Assembly: GCA_027382625.1 (NCBI GenBank)
Contig: JAJKFJ010020819.1
Location: 1-61,957, forward strand
Source of the DNA: Tetmemena sp. SeJ-2015
Lineage: Eukaryota; Ciliophora; Spirotrichea; Sporadotrichida; Oxytrichidae
Direction of reading: 5' to 3'
Length of the DNA: 61,957 bases
In this document: in pieces, positions 11,608 to 26,400 of the stretch
Position numbering within the stretch: the stretch's first letter is position 1
Layout of the letters: each line of letters begins with the position of its first letter
Notes under the pieces: model-generated
Database searches by the model: none
What the model was told of the DNA's origin: nothing
Seen by the model: the letters and a program-made list of their open reading frames with translations, nothing else
Position numbers and translations under genes: made by a program

Positions 11608-14294
11608 ATGAGAATAAGAAATATATTTTCTTTAATTTATTGTTTAAATATAGAAATGTTGGTAATCGATAAAATGAAGGGAATAGCAAGATCGGCGTGC
11701 CTGTTTTTTCGCAAATTGGAAAGAAATCAAATTTCAAGTTCCAAGTAAACTCAATCAATCAAAGAATATTTTAAATAATTGAATTCAAATTCTAATGTTG
11801 GTTTATTTTAAGGAAGCTATGAAGAGAAAAAAGACATGCTTTTGAGAAACAGACAAGAAACTGAAGAGCAAGTATACATGCGCAGATATAAAGAAATCTC
11901 AGAACACTTCGATAAAGAGAAAGTAAGTTACAATTAGAGGAGTTATTTTACAAGAATCGTTAAATAGGAAAGTATTTATTGCTTCACTTTTAATTCTAAG
12001 TTATTGAAAATAGGGAAAGATACATGAGAGATTAGAGCAGATAAATAGGGCCATAAATTAGAATAAACTCAAGGAGTAGAGTGATCATCATGCTAAGTAT
12101 GCGAAGTAGGGGACATAAAATAATGAAATGATAGAGAAAAATTAGAAGAAGTAAAAGAAAAATTAAAAGAAAGGGCAAAATAATAATAATGATGAGGACT
12201 AGGAGGATAATTCCAAGAAAAATTAAAAGGGAACGAATTAGGGATAGACAGAAAATGAACTTTTCTAAAACCCTTAATATAAAAATGGGAGAAGATAGAT
12301 GAGTTTATTATGAAATAATATGTAAGTAAATCAATTTTTTGAGTTAGAGCTGTTAATTCAGAACTATCTCTCGAGATCATTTCTACTAGATCCATCATCC
12401 AACCTTTTATAACGATTACAAACCTGAAGTACAAGCCCCACCGCTTGGCCATTACAATCCTCGATTTGCAGCTATTGAGAAATCTAATAAATCTGGGGTT
12501 TACAAAGTCACTATGGAGAGGAGTAGGGATGAAGAAGCAAGAGAAAATTTAGTTTGCGCAAAGCAGTTAAAAGAGCAACTCTTTATCAAACGTTTCCAGG
12601 TTTGTGATAAGCTGAAGCGAGCGGTTAAGAAACAAGAACAGCAATAACTTTTAGCAGAATCAGTTTCTAGGAATTCTTAAACAGCCCTTGGACAGAGAGC
12701 TTAGATTATGAAGTTTTAGAAATTCTCAAGTAGGAGTTATAATATCTTAGTTTATTTTTAATAAGGAATTAGGACATGTAGGGTATTGTGAGTAATCCAA
12801 ATCTATTTGCAGCTCAATAGTTGCCTTAAAGTATCAGCTCAGAATAACCTGATACATTAATGAAAAAGTAATCAGTAATAAAAATTCAGGAAAATGATTC
12901 TCCTTCTAGAAGTTCTTCACTGCGAAAAAGGTATGACATAGATTCACCTATGAGAAAGATAGATGACTTATCGAGAGCTAAAAGCTCAATTAACTAGATT
13001 CATTTTAGGAATTAAAGTACATGTGTTTAACAAAAATAATTAACTATTGAGTACTACTTCAACAAGAATAGGAAGTGCATTGACTCATACATACAAACCT
13101 TCACGTCAAGGAATGAGATAAAAGGCTTCAATGTTCAATATTTAGCATACCACTCATGACTCATTAGCAGGACCTAGTTGAAAAAAGGCCAATCAACAGT
13201 TCAAAACTTATTTAACTACGGAACCACTTTAATAGATTTAAATATCTTTATTTTACTAGAGAAACAGAAAGAGAGAAAAATTCAAGAACATAAATGACCA
13301 ATGATTAATCTTCCTCCTCCTATGGAAAGTTGAGTTTTTATCACACTAATAGCAAAAGCATGAACAACTAGTCCTATAAATTAGCTCAGAATTAGAGAAC
13401 CCAAGAGTCAATTACTACATTTGTTGAAAAACCGACAACCACAGCTATTGACTAAAGTTTGGGAGGAGGATTCGTAATTGGTAGTGGTGGAATAATGGAT
13501 GAGAAGTAATCCTATCTCCAAGACTCCACTTTAGGAATGGTTAGCAAAGCCACTACAAAGAGAGAATCTTCAAATCCCAAGAGCCAGTTCAATTTCTATA
13601 ATCAAGAAAAGCCTCTTTAAATCCTTAAGTAGCTTTTGGAATCGGAGCCAGAATCTAATAAAGTTATAAGTAAACCTGATCATCAATAAAATAACGGCTT
13701 AAAGTTAAGAAAGTCCCATCAAGATATGGATCCAAACGACTTTTAAAAATAAGTGAAAGCATTTGACATGGCCAAGTCTCTCCCTCGCAACTTCTCTCAA
13801 CTTGTGAAATCTAGAAAGCGACCTATTTAGAAGTACACAGATGAAAAGAAGTTCATAGTTTACGATGCAAAGTTTGAAAGTGTCCACAGAAGAGAAGACA
13901 AATGCATCTTGCCTTTTAGGAAAGTAGTGTCCAGAGACTAGTAACCTAGGAGTATATATGATGAGCTCAAGCCACAGTATAATACAGCAGTTCTTACTAA
14001 TTAGCAAGATGCAGAGAAGTGCTTTGATAAGCAAGGACATGTAAGAAGGGAATAAATTTAAAATTAACATGCTGCATTTTTACATTATTTTTATGGGAAA
14101 AGCAATTGAGTTGGTCTAAGTCTAAAGAGAGAGATCTAGCATATATAATGAAGGGAACTGAAGCTTACAACAACATCGTCAGAGACAATGAGAAATGGGA
14201 GTACAGGAATATGTTCAGACTTAAGAAGGATAATATAAAAACAAGTTCTAAAGAACTGAACGCTCAGGAAGTCATTATCAAAGATGAAAAATGA
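11608..14294 (+). CDS. Q/S-rich protein with PG-type motifs, function unknown
   Basis: Coding blocks in order are: KIGVPVFSQIGKKSNFKFQ, joined by pointer AAG to GSYEEKKDMLLRNRQETEEQ; a lysine/asparagine-rich stretch; KPEVQAPPLGHYNPRFAA; a long S/Q-rich middle; and KKFIVYDAKFESVHRRED. A GT-AG intron near 14038-14102 joins DKQGH to QLSWSKSKERDLAYIM, and the end is VIIKDEK before TGA. The PPLGHYNP and PRSIYDEL phrases resemble sperm-tail PG-rich repeats seen in axonemal proteins, but the match is weak. The true start codon was not resolved, and the left boundary is approximate. Unplaced IESs lie near 12310, 12760, 13160 and 13245. Confidence 0.7.
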
Positions 14295-14534
14295 CGGGTA
14301 TTAAATAATGAGTTTTATTATTAGAAGTTAAAAATTAAAATTGAGAACATTAAGTTATATAATCTTTATCATTAAAATACATAATTTATACGATATAAAA
14401 TTTCATTTAAAATTAAAATTAATTTTTCAATTTTTATCTTTTTAAATAAAAATGGATTTATTAATTTTATCATAGTGAAAATTATAGACAGTTTAAAGTC
14501 TTATATCATATATCTTGTAATTTCTGATTCCCAT

Positions 14535-16519
14535 TCAAATATTTGGGAACATGCAGCTTGCTTGTGCTAGACCATCATGTGGTCCTTGCTAAATTCCATT
14601 TTGAGGTTGATTGCCTACTGAGGTATTGAGAGAAGCCTTATAGCCTTTTAAATTTGGGTTTGACTGTCTAATTTGAGAGTCTGCGAACATTTAGAGCTGA
14701 GTATTAAGTTGCTTGGAAGCAAGAGCAGAAGTTTTAGCATCCTTCAATTTACCCATAATCATGTTTCCTGAAGAAGACCCGTTATTATCGAAAGTCGTAA
14801 AATAATCTCCTTAATTAATTGTTTAAATAAACTTATATTATGACTATCTTATTTCAATTAAGATCCAGTCTGACAGAAGGATTATGATTGAGAGTGGGGG
14901 ATCCCTCCACAGAACTCATTTAAAAGTTAGAGCCTCTGTTTATCATGGATGCGTTATGATGAATACCCTGAGGTGATCTTGAATTTTTAATTACAGGGAG
15001 TTGATCCAAGGACAGCTTGTGGATGTTATTGGCCGACATATCTATTAAATTTATTGATTTCTTGTTCTTTTTGTGCTGGAATGGGTTTGTCTACATGTCA
15101 TATTCAAGCAAAAATTATATAAATGATTAATTTTATATTCTTTAGAGTCTTGTGCCTTCTATTCTTCAATAGTAGAAGAATTTTGATTTTACTGGGCAAC
15201 CTCATTCAAATATTTTAAATATGACGTAATATCATTTGGAAGTATGGAAATATAGGAAGAATTAAGTTTGGGCGCTTGCAAATGAGATTTCCTCTTGCTC
15301 TGCTTATTGCCTAAGCCTATTTCATACTGCTGGCTTTGTATTTCATTACTCTGTGGGTTCAATTAATTAATTATAAGCATCACATTTAAATTAGAGCTAT
15401 TATTCAAGCTTGGAAAAGCCTAAGAGGCGTTACTCTATGGCATTTAAAGAACTCCCTCCTTCTCCTCCTCCATGATGATGTCTTACTGATTATTCATAGA
15501 GCTCAAATTGCCTATCCTGTTGGCAAGTGGAGGTAAATTTTTACCCTTGGGCTTTTTGGCTTTCTTTTTTAGGTTATGCATGGCTATCAACTACTATGAG
15601 TCCTAATCCGAAGTAACTCAAAAAAAATTATTCCATATAGATAAATTAAAAGTATGGGCTTGATCCTCTCGCTTAATGAGAATATGATGGATTGTGGAGT
15701 CTATTTGAGATATTTGATTTTAGTTTTAGTTTACGCCACCTAATCCTCCCCCAAACATCATATAGTACATAACAAGAAAAGTAATAGATAACTATTTTTT
15801 ACAATTATGATCATGTTCTTAAGTGTAGGTAGATTATCCAGGAAGAATTCAAATTTATAAATGAATAAATGGTAGTACGATTAATTTTAAATTGAATTCT
15901 GTACAGATTGACCATGTAAGCCTCCAGCTTTTAAACTAAGCTTTCCAATATGCCTATTTGTTGTGAGAGGAGAGAGCTAAAGGAACTTGCTTTGCTAAGG
16001 TGGAAGCTGAGAATTTTTATTTGTGGCATCTGGGAAAATAAAGATGTAAAAACTAATGTATCTCAATCAATTTAAAATAGGCTGACCTTGTTATGGTAAA
16101 TGGCTTGGTGGGGATCTATCATACTCAATATGCATTCCTCCTAGGTTCTAAGGGCTCTCATTTTAAATTAATAAATTATCACTTCATTTAAGTTGTGGAA
16201 GTTATTAAGTGGCTACAGAATTCTTCCTTGTCCTTGGCCACCTCCTCCTATCGGCTTCAATGCATATGAATCAAAAAATATTTATTAGCTCAAGAGTCAA
16301 GAAATTATTTGCAGTGGGAGGTAGGGAGTTCTTATTTGATTTGGGAACTGGTTTCTAAGACATTATTAAATTTAAGAGATTTAAAATCAAATTCTCCTAT
16401 GAATCTCTCTCCTCAATTATCGAGAACCAGCATCTTACCAATTCTTATTAGAACATAATTTCTGCCTCATTATATTTTTCAATAGCCTAAGCTAAGTTGA
16501 GCAGATAATTTATCATCAT
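14535..16519 (-). CDS. Q/N/G-rich protein of unknown function
   Basis: The minus-strand start MMINYLLNLAQAIEKYNEAE is followed by a GT-AG intron into KPVPKSNKNSLPPTANNF. Then come KPIGGGGQGQGRILQPLNN, YDRSPPSHLPQQ, an intron (about 16020-16083) into DATNKNSQLPPQQSKFL, MMFGGGLGGVNQNQNQ and AKKPKGKNLPPLANRIGN. It ends QASCMFPNI before TGA. Clear IESs are about 15612-15662 (pointer GGAT, joining IKRED to QDSQQLIAM), about 15112-15147 (pointer GAATAT, joining SKEY to DMQTNPF) and about 14810-14870 (pointer GAT, joining VRLD to YFTTFDNNG). The composition suggests a largely disordered protein. No function can be assigned. Confidence 0.75.
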
Positions 16520-16606
16520 ATTTTATAATAGAGAGTCGAAAGCATTAATAAAAGTAAATTAATTTAAATTAAAAGACACTAATTTTTAGGCAGATTGTTG
16601 ATTCTG

Positions 16607-18514
16607 ATGGGAAATAGTTGCAGTTCTTGCTTTAAGAAACCAAAGAGCGAGATAGAGATAAAGTACAAGCAGGCTATTAAGAAATTGAAGAGGCAAAAGC
16701 GCTCTTCTTCAACATCATAGTGCTGTGGAATTAGACTTAAAAGTCATTACAATGTAACCATCAATATAAGAATAAGAGCATTATCTTACAACATTTCTCA
16801 ATTATTCTTAGTAAAACTTGTTTGTAGACGAGAAAACTAAACTCAGCGGATGCTTCCTTCATGGGGTTCCAAAGTAAAGGGCGACTTCTAAAACCTTGAG
16901 GAGTATGAAGAATTCGATGAGAGACAATAATTTAATAGCTTAGAGAAGCAATAAATGGCTTAGCTTAGATAAAAGACCTTGCTTAACTAAAAAGGAGCAG
17001 AACCTATTTAGACCGAGAGAAGGAAGGTCTTTGCAAACAAAATCTGCTATAAAAACATTAAGACTAGTCGAGTGAGGATTTAAAAATTAATTTAATTTTT
17101 GATGTTTAATAAGAGGATATTTCTCCATTAGCTATAAGAATGAGATGTCCCATGAATTTAAGCAGTTCATTTTACAACGAGCAACCTTTGACATAAAATC
17201 ATAGAGAATAAGATTATTACTTAAGCAAATTATCTATCAAACTATATCGTTTTTATAGATTAGGAAGGAGTCGCCTTTTAGATTCCTGAGTCTAGGAGTC
17301 GAATCATGCTTCCTAATTAATAAATTGAGCATAATTTGATATCAGAAAGAGCGATAACCAAGTTAAAATAAGATCAGGTCCCTCAAAATCAGTTTGAGAT
17401 GACCTTTGATAAGAAATAAGAAGAGAGTAAATAAACTTCACAACGAAATGTCCCTTTATGTTTTTGTAATTTTTGAAAGTTCTAGCAGAAAGAAGAACAA
17501 ATGTTAATCCCTTCATAAACTTCTAGCTCAAATAGTTCTCAAAGCCTGACTAAAAACTAGAATAGCAAGATTGCGAATAACAAAAGACCAGAAAGTGGAT
17601 TCTAAAAGTTTTTGGACAACGGAGAATGCATGAATATTGTTGAGAATCCAGAGATGTGCAAATATGAAAACTCAGCAGCTTTTGAGACATCAAAAGAGAA
17701 ACTTTATCAAGATCTTTGCAAAGCCATTCCACTTTGCAGAGATTTTTATAGTTACTTTAAATTTTGAGACAGACAATATGTTTGCTCGCAGAAAGGTCTG
17801 GAAAAGATAAAGAAATGTTAGTAAATCAAGAACTATGAATCTAACAAATATGTATTTTGTTGAATGAAAATATATTTTATAAGAATTATTGAATCAACCA
17901 TTTTCTAACAGTAGTAAAGAGATAAGTGCTAATTATAAAGAAATCAATTGACTTAACCAGGTTGGTCTATAAATTAATATTGTCCCTTAATGGAAAGAAG
18001 AGATATACCTTAGAAGCAAGTTACTATTTGCAAGGAAATTTTAGATAAGAATCCCAACTAATATAAAGGCTCGGAACTCTAAAAATATAATTAATAGTTA
18101 GGAATTAAGTACCCCTAACGGGCATATAAAACTTAATCGATTTAAAGTAATTCACAGGCGTAACTCCTTGATCAGTTGTGCCACGTCACCGTGAAAGCCC
18201 AAACGTTCTAAAAATATTAGAGTTAGGAAAGTCCATTTTACATAGGGAACTATAAGTCTAGATTAAAAGAGCCAACTCTTTAATCCTAACTAAGTTTGAA
18301 TCCTATCAGTAGGATTCACTCCTTCTATGATGAGAAAAGTTTAATGGGCGAGAGTGGGTGCAGTGCCTATAAAAGCTTGAAGAATCAATCAAGCAACAAG
18401 GTTTCTCAAAATTGCAGAGAAGATTCTTTTTAAACTTGCTAGAACTTTAGCCAGAGTAGTTTTCTCAATTCTCAGTATGAGGATTAATTCAAGTCAGCAA
18501 GATCAGAATATTGA
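16607..18514 (+). CDS. Protein with N-myristoylation/palmitoylation-type start, function unknown
   Basis: Starts MGNSCSSCFKKPKSE. Gly2 followed by Ser and Cys is the classic context for N-myristoylation with nearby palmitoylation, so membrane attachment is likely. Later blocks are LEEYEEFDERQQFNSLEKQQ, IPESRSRIMLPNQQIEHNL, GFQKFLDNGECMNIVENPE, TSKEKLYQDLCKAIPLCRDF, and a Q/S-rich end (SQSSFLNSQYEDQFKS) before TGA. Several frame changes (near 17090, 17460, 17760 and 17890) indicate IESs or introns not resolved here. No enzyme family recognised. Confidence 0.7.
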
Positions 18515-18763
18515 AAGGTTAACATCAACCAAGTCTATTTTATTAACTTTTGAATTACTTCTCGAAATATTTTATCTTACTGTCAAAAAGTCAATTCATT
18601 TAGGAACTATATACTGTTGAAATATGTGGCTTTAATAGAAATTCTCGGTAAAGGCTTAGTATAAATAAGTTGCGTATCTCAATTATGAGTTATTTATTTT
18701 ACTACCAAATCTTTATCTTATTAAGGCATACTACTTAACTAAGGGAGATCTCAATTTCACAAC

Positions 18764-20397
<1,634 letters not shown>

Positions 20398-20592
20398 TGA
20401 ATATTTCCTAAAGCAAGAAATAAATCTTTTTTTATTTATAATGATGAAGGTCATTTGAGTTTGTAATACCACATGGGAATATTTTACAAGTAGATAACTT
20501 TGCAAATTGCGGAAGATGAACTCTATATGTCAAGGTGTTAATTTTGCTTGGTTTAATAATTTAATTTAAAGATAAATTTAAATTTCAACTTA

Positions 20593-21566
20593 ATGGACTC
20601 TAATATATAACTATCTACTTCAAACACTTCTCCAAGTTAATTAGTCATTGATAATTCTCCTACTCTTGCTCTAGAGTAATAAACTGAGGAGAACAAGCTT
20701 CAAGATTAAATATAGAGAAGTACTGAGTAACGAGAGTTTGATGAACTTATTTCAATCTACAGCAGTATCCAAAACGATCCCAAGCTCATGAAGTCAAAGG
20801 CCTTTGAACAATCGCTTGCTGAACAAAAGCATCGGCTTTTGAAACTAAGAGAACAGAAAATGAACTATGTTCATTTTAAATACTCATTAGGATAAAATGT
20901 AATAATCTCATATGTTTAGAGACTAAAGAGAATAGCGCATGAACTCTGGGAAGCTCAAAATGAGTTATCTCTGTCTCAAGATCCCCAATCAGTTGTGAAT
21001 AAGTACAAAGCAAAAGAGTAGCTAACAGACACACAAAATAAGATCAATCTTTACCAAGCATAAATATATTTAGATCACTAGATTCTTAAGAAATATAAAT
21101 GAATGAGATTGATAGAACTCTTTTATTTTCTCACTCTAAAATATTGGACCCTAAAGAAGATAACAAGCAATATCGTTTCTTGATAGAGCAAGTTCTAGGA
21201 TTTGAAAATTTCTAAATTTTTCCTGAACAATTAAGAGAGAGAAAGTTTCACTTCCTTTGTGATTAATATAATCTAGCCTAATAGAATAAGTCTTCCAGTA
21301 CAAATGAAATAGAGCTTTAGTATACAAACACTGACCTAAATCACTTAATATAATTTTTCCAATTTATTTATTTATAAATTAAATGTAGTCTTTTCAAGAC
21401 CAAATGTTACAATCTTGATACTGAAGTTGAGTTATTTTTAAAAATAGGTGATTATTTGAAATAATAGCTGCGTTCCGAAAAATTTTTGTCAGTTAATTAA
21501 TTGATTGGCAACATGAACCGCAGTTTAGTGAATAAAAGTCTAAATATTTTCAGTTTTTATTTCTGA
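20593..21566 (+). CDS. Coiled-coil protein of unknown function
   Basis: Starts MDSNIQLSTSNTSPSQLVID, continues EFDELISIYSSIQNDPKLM, then a helical AFEQSLAEQKHRLLKLREQ, RLKRIAHELWEAQNELS and KINLYQAQIYLD. A TGA would close the frame at about 21100. An 8-bp unit (21076-21083) between two TAGAT copies restores it to SQEIQMNEIDRTLLFSHSK, FLIEQVLGFENFQIFPEQLR and ERKFHFLCDQYNLAQQNK, ending at TGA 21564-21566. About 320 residues, mostly alpha-helical and charged. The QNDPKLM/EQSLAEQKHRL region suggests a structural, perhaps cytoskeletal, protein, but no family was recognised. Confidence 0.8.
21076..21083. other. Mini-IES, 8 bp, pointer TAGAT
   Basis: TAGAT at 21071-21075 and 21079-21083 with three bases between. 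Removing 8 bp joins two long open frames (YLD to SQEIQMNEID). Confidence 0.6.
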
Positions 21567-21966
21567 TAAATTCGTTTGTTCTCATTAGAATATTTTTATT
21601 TACTCCCTCTTATTCTTGTTTCTTTTCTCTATCTTTCTTTGATTTAATTTCTTTTGCCACTTTCAGAAATTATTTATTTAATCTGACAAATAAGGTTGCT
21701 ATTATATATAATTCTTAAAACTTTATACTTACTAAAGAAGTAAACATAATTTATTTATAGATACTTGAACAGATGTCACTGACTGTTTAATTCCATTTTA
21801 ATCTTTCCTTAAATGTTGAACAATAATAAAAGTGAAAGAACTTTCTTAGAATTTATTTAATATTTTTGAAAGAGACTTCTGAGATATTTGGCTATTTTTA
21901 AACTGCACAAAAATTTGCAACTTTTTTCTTTGACTCAGCAGACTCAACATCCCTTTGAAATAGGAA

Positions 21967-22170
21967 ATGAACTCAGCGGATAATAGTATTCTGAGCCCTC
22001 TCTTCCACGAATAAGAGCTCTTAATTAGTGCTGGCCTTTTCGGAGATCTGGAGATCTATAAGGATTTTGAGCATCCCAGAAACAAAGCAGCTGTGGGAAT
22101 GAGCTTTGAATAAGGAGAAATAGACAAATCTTAATTTGAGCATTTGGCAGGCATCAAAGATTAAATAAAT
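21967..22170 (+). CDS. Orphan N-terminal coding segment
   Basis: Reads MNSADNSILSPLFHEQELLI, SAGLFGDLEIYKDFEHPRNK and AAVGMSFEQGEIDKSQFEHL with TAA/TAG as Gln. Base composition is clearly higher in GC than the flanks. After about 22165 the open frame turns into low-information AT-rich sequence and no continuation was found in the next 1.2 kb. It may be the first segment of a gene whose other segments lie elsewhere, a relic, or a whole small gene. Confidence 0.5.
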
Positions 22171-23461
22171 CGTAATTATCCCTTGAATTATTGGATAATT
22201 ACCAAAAAATAGAATAAAAAATATTTTCTCTCTCAAATATTTTAAAAGATTTCTCAATTGAATTGTTGGTGATTTATAGTATGGATTGAAAAATATAAGA
22301 AAATATCATTATTATTTATGAATCACTAATAGAATTCTAATGGGTTAATGTTCAATTTATATATTCAGATTCTTAATCTAATCTTCAACAATTAAATTCG
22401 AAAATGAAATAGCTTTGCAGATAAAAAAAATCTCAAATTTTAATAACTGAAAAATAATCTAATAAACTCCTTTTAACAGTAAAAGTTCGAAGAGTAAAAA
22501 AACTTTATTATACGAAATAAATAACTAAAAAAGGAAAACTCTTATAAAAAGCCTAATAGAGGATCCGTGTATTTTTAATTTAAAATATATTATCCTCAAT
22601 TAATCCAAGTTACTTTATTTCTTTAATAAATATTTACAGTTTTCAGCTATAAGGTTTTATAAAATAGGTTAATTAATTAATTTTTTTACTTTACCTTATG
22701 AATTCGGTTATAAAATTGAGATTAAAATAACTAGAAAATGAATTGTTTTTAGAACAATTTAAAAGTAATTATTTTATAGTTTTTTTTTGAATTATAAAAT
22801 ATTTTGCTGTTAGATGAGATTCTTCAAATTATATTTAAAATAAGTTAAGCATATTTAAGAGCAGAGATAAGTTTAAGCTTGATAATTTCTATTACTACAC
22901 TTCTCATTCTTCCTAAAAATTTTTTTTTGCTCTCTAAATAAATTTTTATGATATTAATCTATTAATGTTCGAAGTCCGTTAATTTAATTTATATTTCGAA
23001 GATTGATAAAATTGCCTGAATTATTGGTTTGTTATTAAAGTTTCCAAATTAATAATTAAGTAACTGATATTTCAGGAGACATATAAATATCAAGGCGCTT
23101 TAATATTATTCATAAATTAAAAATAACTTGCAAATATTAATTATAATTAAAAACAATCAAAACTTGAAGGACCAAAGATACAGAATAATTAAAGAAGATC
23201 ATAAATAATATCTTAGCGAAAGATAAACATGTTTATAATTGCAAAAAGCAGATTAAAACCCTCATAATCTATTAAAATGATAAGAAAAGTTATGTTTTTT
23301 TTTTTCATTTTTTATATTGAGCATGACAGAAATGATTTTTTAGATTTATTATAAAATTAAAGAATAAAATATTGGTTTAACAAAAAGATTTTTACCAATT
23401 TAAAAGACAAAATTAGAATTAGATGTTCGAGCGTGAATATTAGTTATTGAAATTAATTGTG
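22171..23461. other. AT-rich non-coding region
   Basis: Long runs of A/T with no coding-like stretch on either strand. Probably germline-limited spacer between the orphan segment and paralog A. Confidence 0.55.
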
Positions 23462-26400
23462 ATGAATACCCTTGTAACTACAGTGACAATTTTAGCCTTT
23501 AGGCTCATGACATAAATGGATACTTCGCGCGATGTGCGACTAGTATATGAAGTCAATAATACAATGAACACTCAAATAAAATACTAGAGAATTTAAAAGA
23601 TAGCATTTGTCAAATACATGCTCATACTTGATAGGTTAGCTTTGAATCTTAGTTTAAATAAAATAATTTTCGTTTGAAATATATCAAAATGTCAGCCGCT
23701 GATCCCAGCCTCCTCTATCTCTAAAAAACGTTATTTTACAGAGTTGCCTTCGTGGCCAAACCGGCAGGGTCGATTTCCCGCCCCAACTCTGTAAAAATAA
23801 CGTTTTTTTTTTAGAGATCGCGGGGCTGGGATCAGCGGCTGACATTTTAATATATTTCAAACAAAAATTATTTTGTAATAAACTAGGATTCAAAGCTAAC
23901 CTAACAAGAATAAGCATGTATTTGACAAATGCTATCTTTTAGATTCTCTAGTATATTATTTATTAAAGTTAATTTCAAAAATAAGAATTTCTAAGTTAGT
24001 AAAATTTTTAGAAGGGAAAATAATCAAAATCTATTAGCAATAAATTATAAATTCTTATAATTTTTTCTCAGTTTATTATGACATAACTAAAGCGATTATA
24101 TATCAAAGATTAATCCATAGCTTATTTTTTTCTTTTAAAAGTAAGTTAAAATCATCATTAACTTTGGCTCTCATTTTGGCAACCTCATAGTCTCTCTATT
24201 TGAAGATATATTTGCTCTCAATATATCATATATTTGGGTTTATCAAAATGATTTGGCAATTAAACAATAATAGCTTGATCATATTTTTAAAGGAGAATGA
24301 CCCTGCAATTAAATAAACACAAACTTCATCTAATACACGAAAAAAATAAACTTATTTTGCCATTCTTAAATGTGATTTAATAATTTATACATCTTACTCT
24401 AAAAAATATATTGACTTAATTTTTCATCAGCAAGTTTCAGAAATATTATATTTCAAAGAAAGATCATCAAATTAATCAAGTCGGAGAATTCCATATCAAA
24501 AGTCCTTTAGAAGAGTTTTTAAATTTGCCACATCTAACTATTTAAAGAGTTTAGATAGGTACTCATCCTTTTTTGATAGTGTCTTATAAAAGGCATATCA
24601 ATTTTAAATATCTCTCAGGTATCTTTTAATATTAGAATAAAAATAATCATAAAACTATTAAATAATTAAAATTTAATACTCAAATATTTTCATTTGGAAC
24701 AAACCCATCTGAATAAAAGCCAAATCTTTCATTCAAATGCTACTATGAGTTAGCACTTATTTTCGAAATGCTATCAATTTCCATAATTTATAATTGAATA
24801 TTCTAAAATAAATGACAGATATAATTTAATTTTTCAATCCTTTGTATTTTAAACATTATTACTGATTAAGCATCTTATTTTCAATGAAGTAGACTTAAAA
24901 AATCTTAGTTAGAATATTTTAATATATATAATCTCGTCTTAATTCATTTGCTGAGAAGATGACTTTCATTAAAAGGTTCTGTATTAAATAATTTATAGCA
25001 CTTATTTATTACTTAATGAAATTTTAATTTCCATTAAATGCTTCTAAGTTTGAATTATACCAAGCTTATAAAAAATTATTTCGGCATTTAATCTTTTAGA
25101 TTTATTTTTGATAAACTTTAATCTTTTACTTTTTGCTTTGTGATAATCATAAAGATAAATATTAAAAGGATATGTTAACTTTTGCTTAGTATCTCAAAAT
25201 TGTTGGGAATCACTTAAATTTGAAAAAAAATTTTAAATAAGAATTATATTTATTATAAATAGCATAAATAGATACCTCATAATTTAAAGATGTCTTTATC
25301 TAATTTTAAATTTTCACAATAGCTCCTTCTTTTCCATCAACCAAACTGCAATAACTAACTTTATAATCTTCCTCCTTATTTTAATTGCACTTAATCGTCG
25401 AACTTATCATTTCAGGTAAATACATACCAACTACATTCAAGGTGAACTCATCGTATTATTAAGGTCTAAACTTTCAAACACTGTTGCGTGTGGAGGAGGG
25501 GCGGGGGTTGTGACTACTTCTATATTCAAAGGTTGTGATCGGGTATGGGAGTGTCTCACTGGTGGTGGCAGTTGGAACTGCCCTATTATTCCGACAGGTA
25601 GTCTAAGTTTGGGTGGGTGGGGGTTCAGGGTGGGTATCGGGCATCTTTTTTAGGATAATATTTCTATTAGTTTCTATTTTCAAACTGGAATACTAAATAC
25701 AATCTTGCTCTAATTAGAATAAACATTTTTCTATTATGCACTTTGCCGAGCCTAACACCCTTAGCAAGAAGAATTTAATGATAATTTCTCATTTTAAATC
25801 TCATGTCTAAAATTCGCCTGGCTTTAAAGTCTAATAAATTCCAAAAATTAAGGTAGTTGAGAGTCTTATTAGGCGGGACAAGTGGAAAATTCAGGTTTAA
25901 AAAATATACGATGAAACCTTCATCATAAGGTTTGTAATTTTGCATAGCAAATACTTCTAAACCTTAAAAAGATGAAGTAGTTGGCAAAAGTACTTTCAAA
26001 ATTATTGAAGTTCTTGCTTTAATTATGGAAACAAAGCTTTTAACTCTTCATATTGGAATTAAAATATTGAAATTTATCTGTAAAGTAAGTAATATAAGTT
26101 CACAAAGGAGGATCTATAATATTTCCCAACACTAAAGTACCCTGCGACTCTTTATTATATGTCGAATTAACTGTGGGAACTGTCTTGACTAACAATAAAC
26201 AAGTAAACCATAGAAGATCAATTAATATTTGGTAATCTCTAATATATATATCTGAAATTAAAGTTTTACATTTTTTGTTGATGTTGTTGTTGAGTATAAT
26301 TTGAATTAGTTATAGAATTAATTAGAGTTAGAATTCGACGTCACTACCTATCTTATTTATGCCGGGTCCACTTTAATTCCCTTAATTATTATTATTATTA

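Noticed and set aside
23747..23783. tRNA-like T-arm in the loop of the palindrome (GGCAGGGTCGATTTCCCGCC)
   Set aside because: No D-arm, anticodon arm or full acceptor stem could be built. It is treated as a GC-rich hairpin loop only.
25471..25645. Minus-strand Pro/Thr-rich ORF in the G-rich island
   Set aside because: Openness is explained by the C-rich composition and the relaxed code. There is no motif or match to paralog B.
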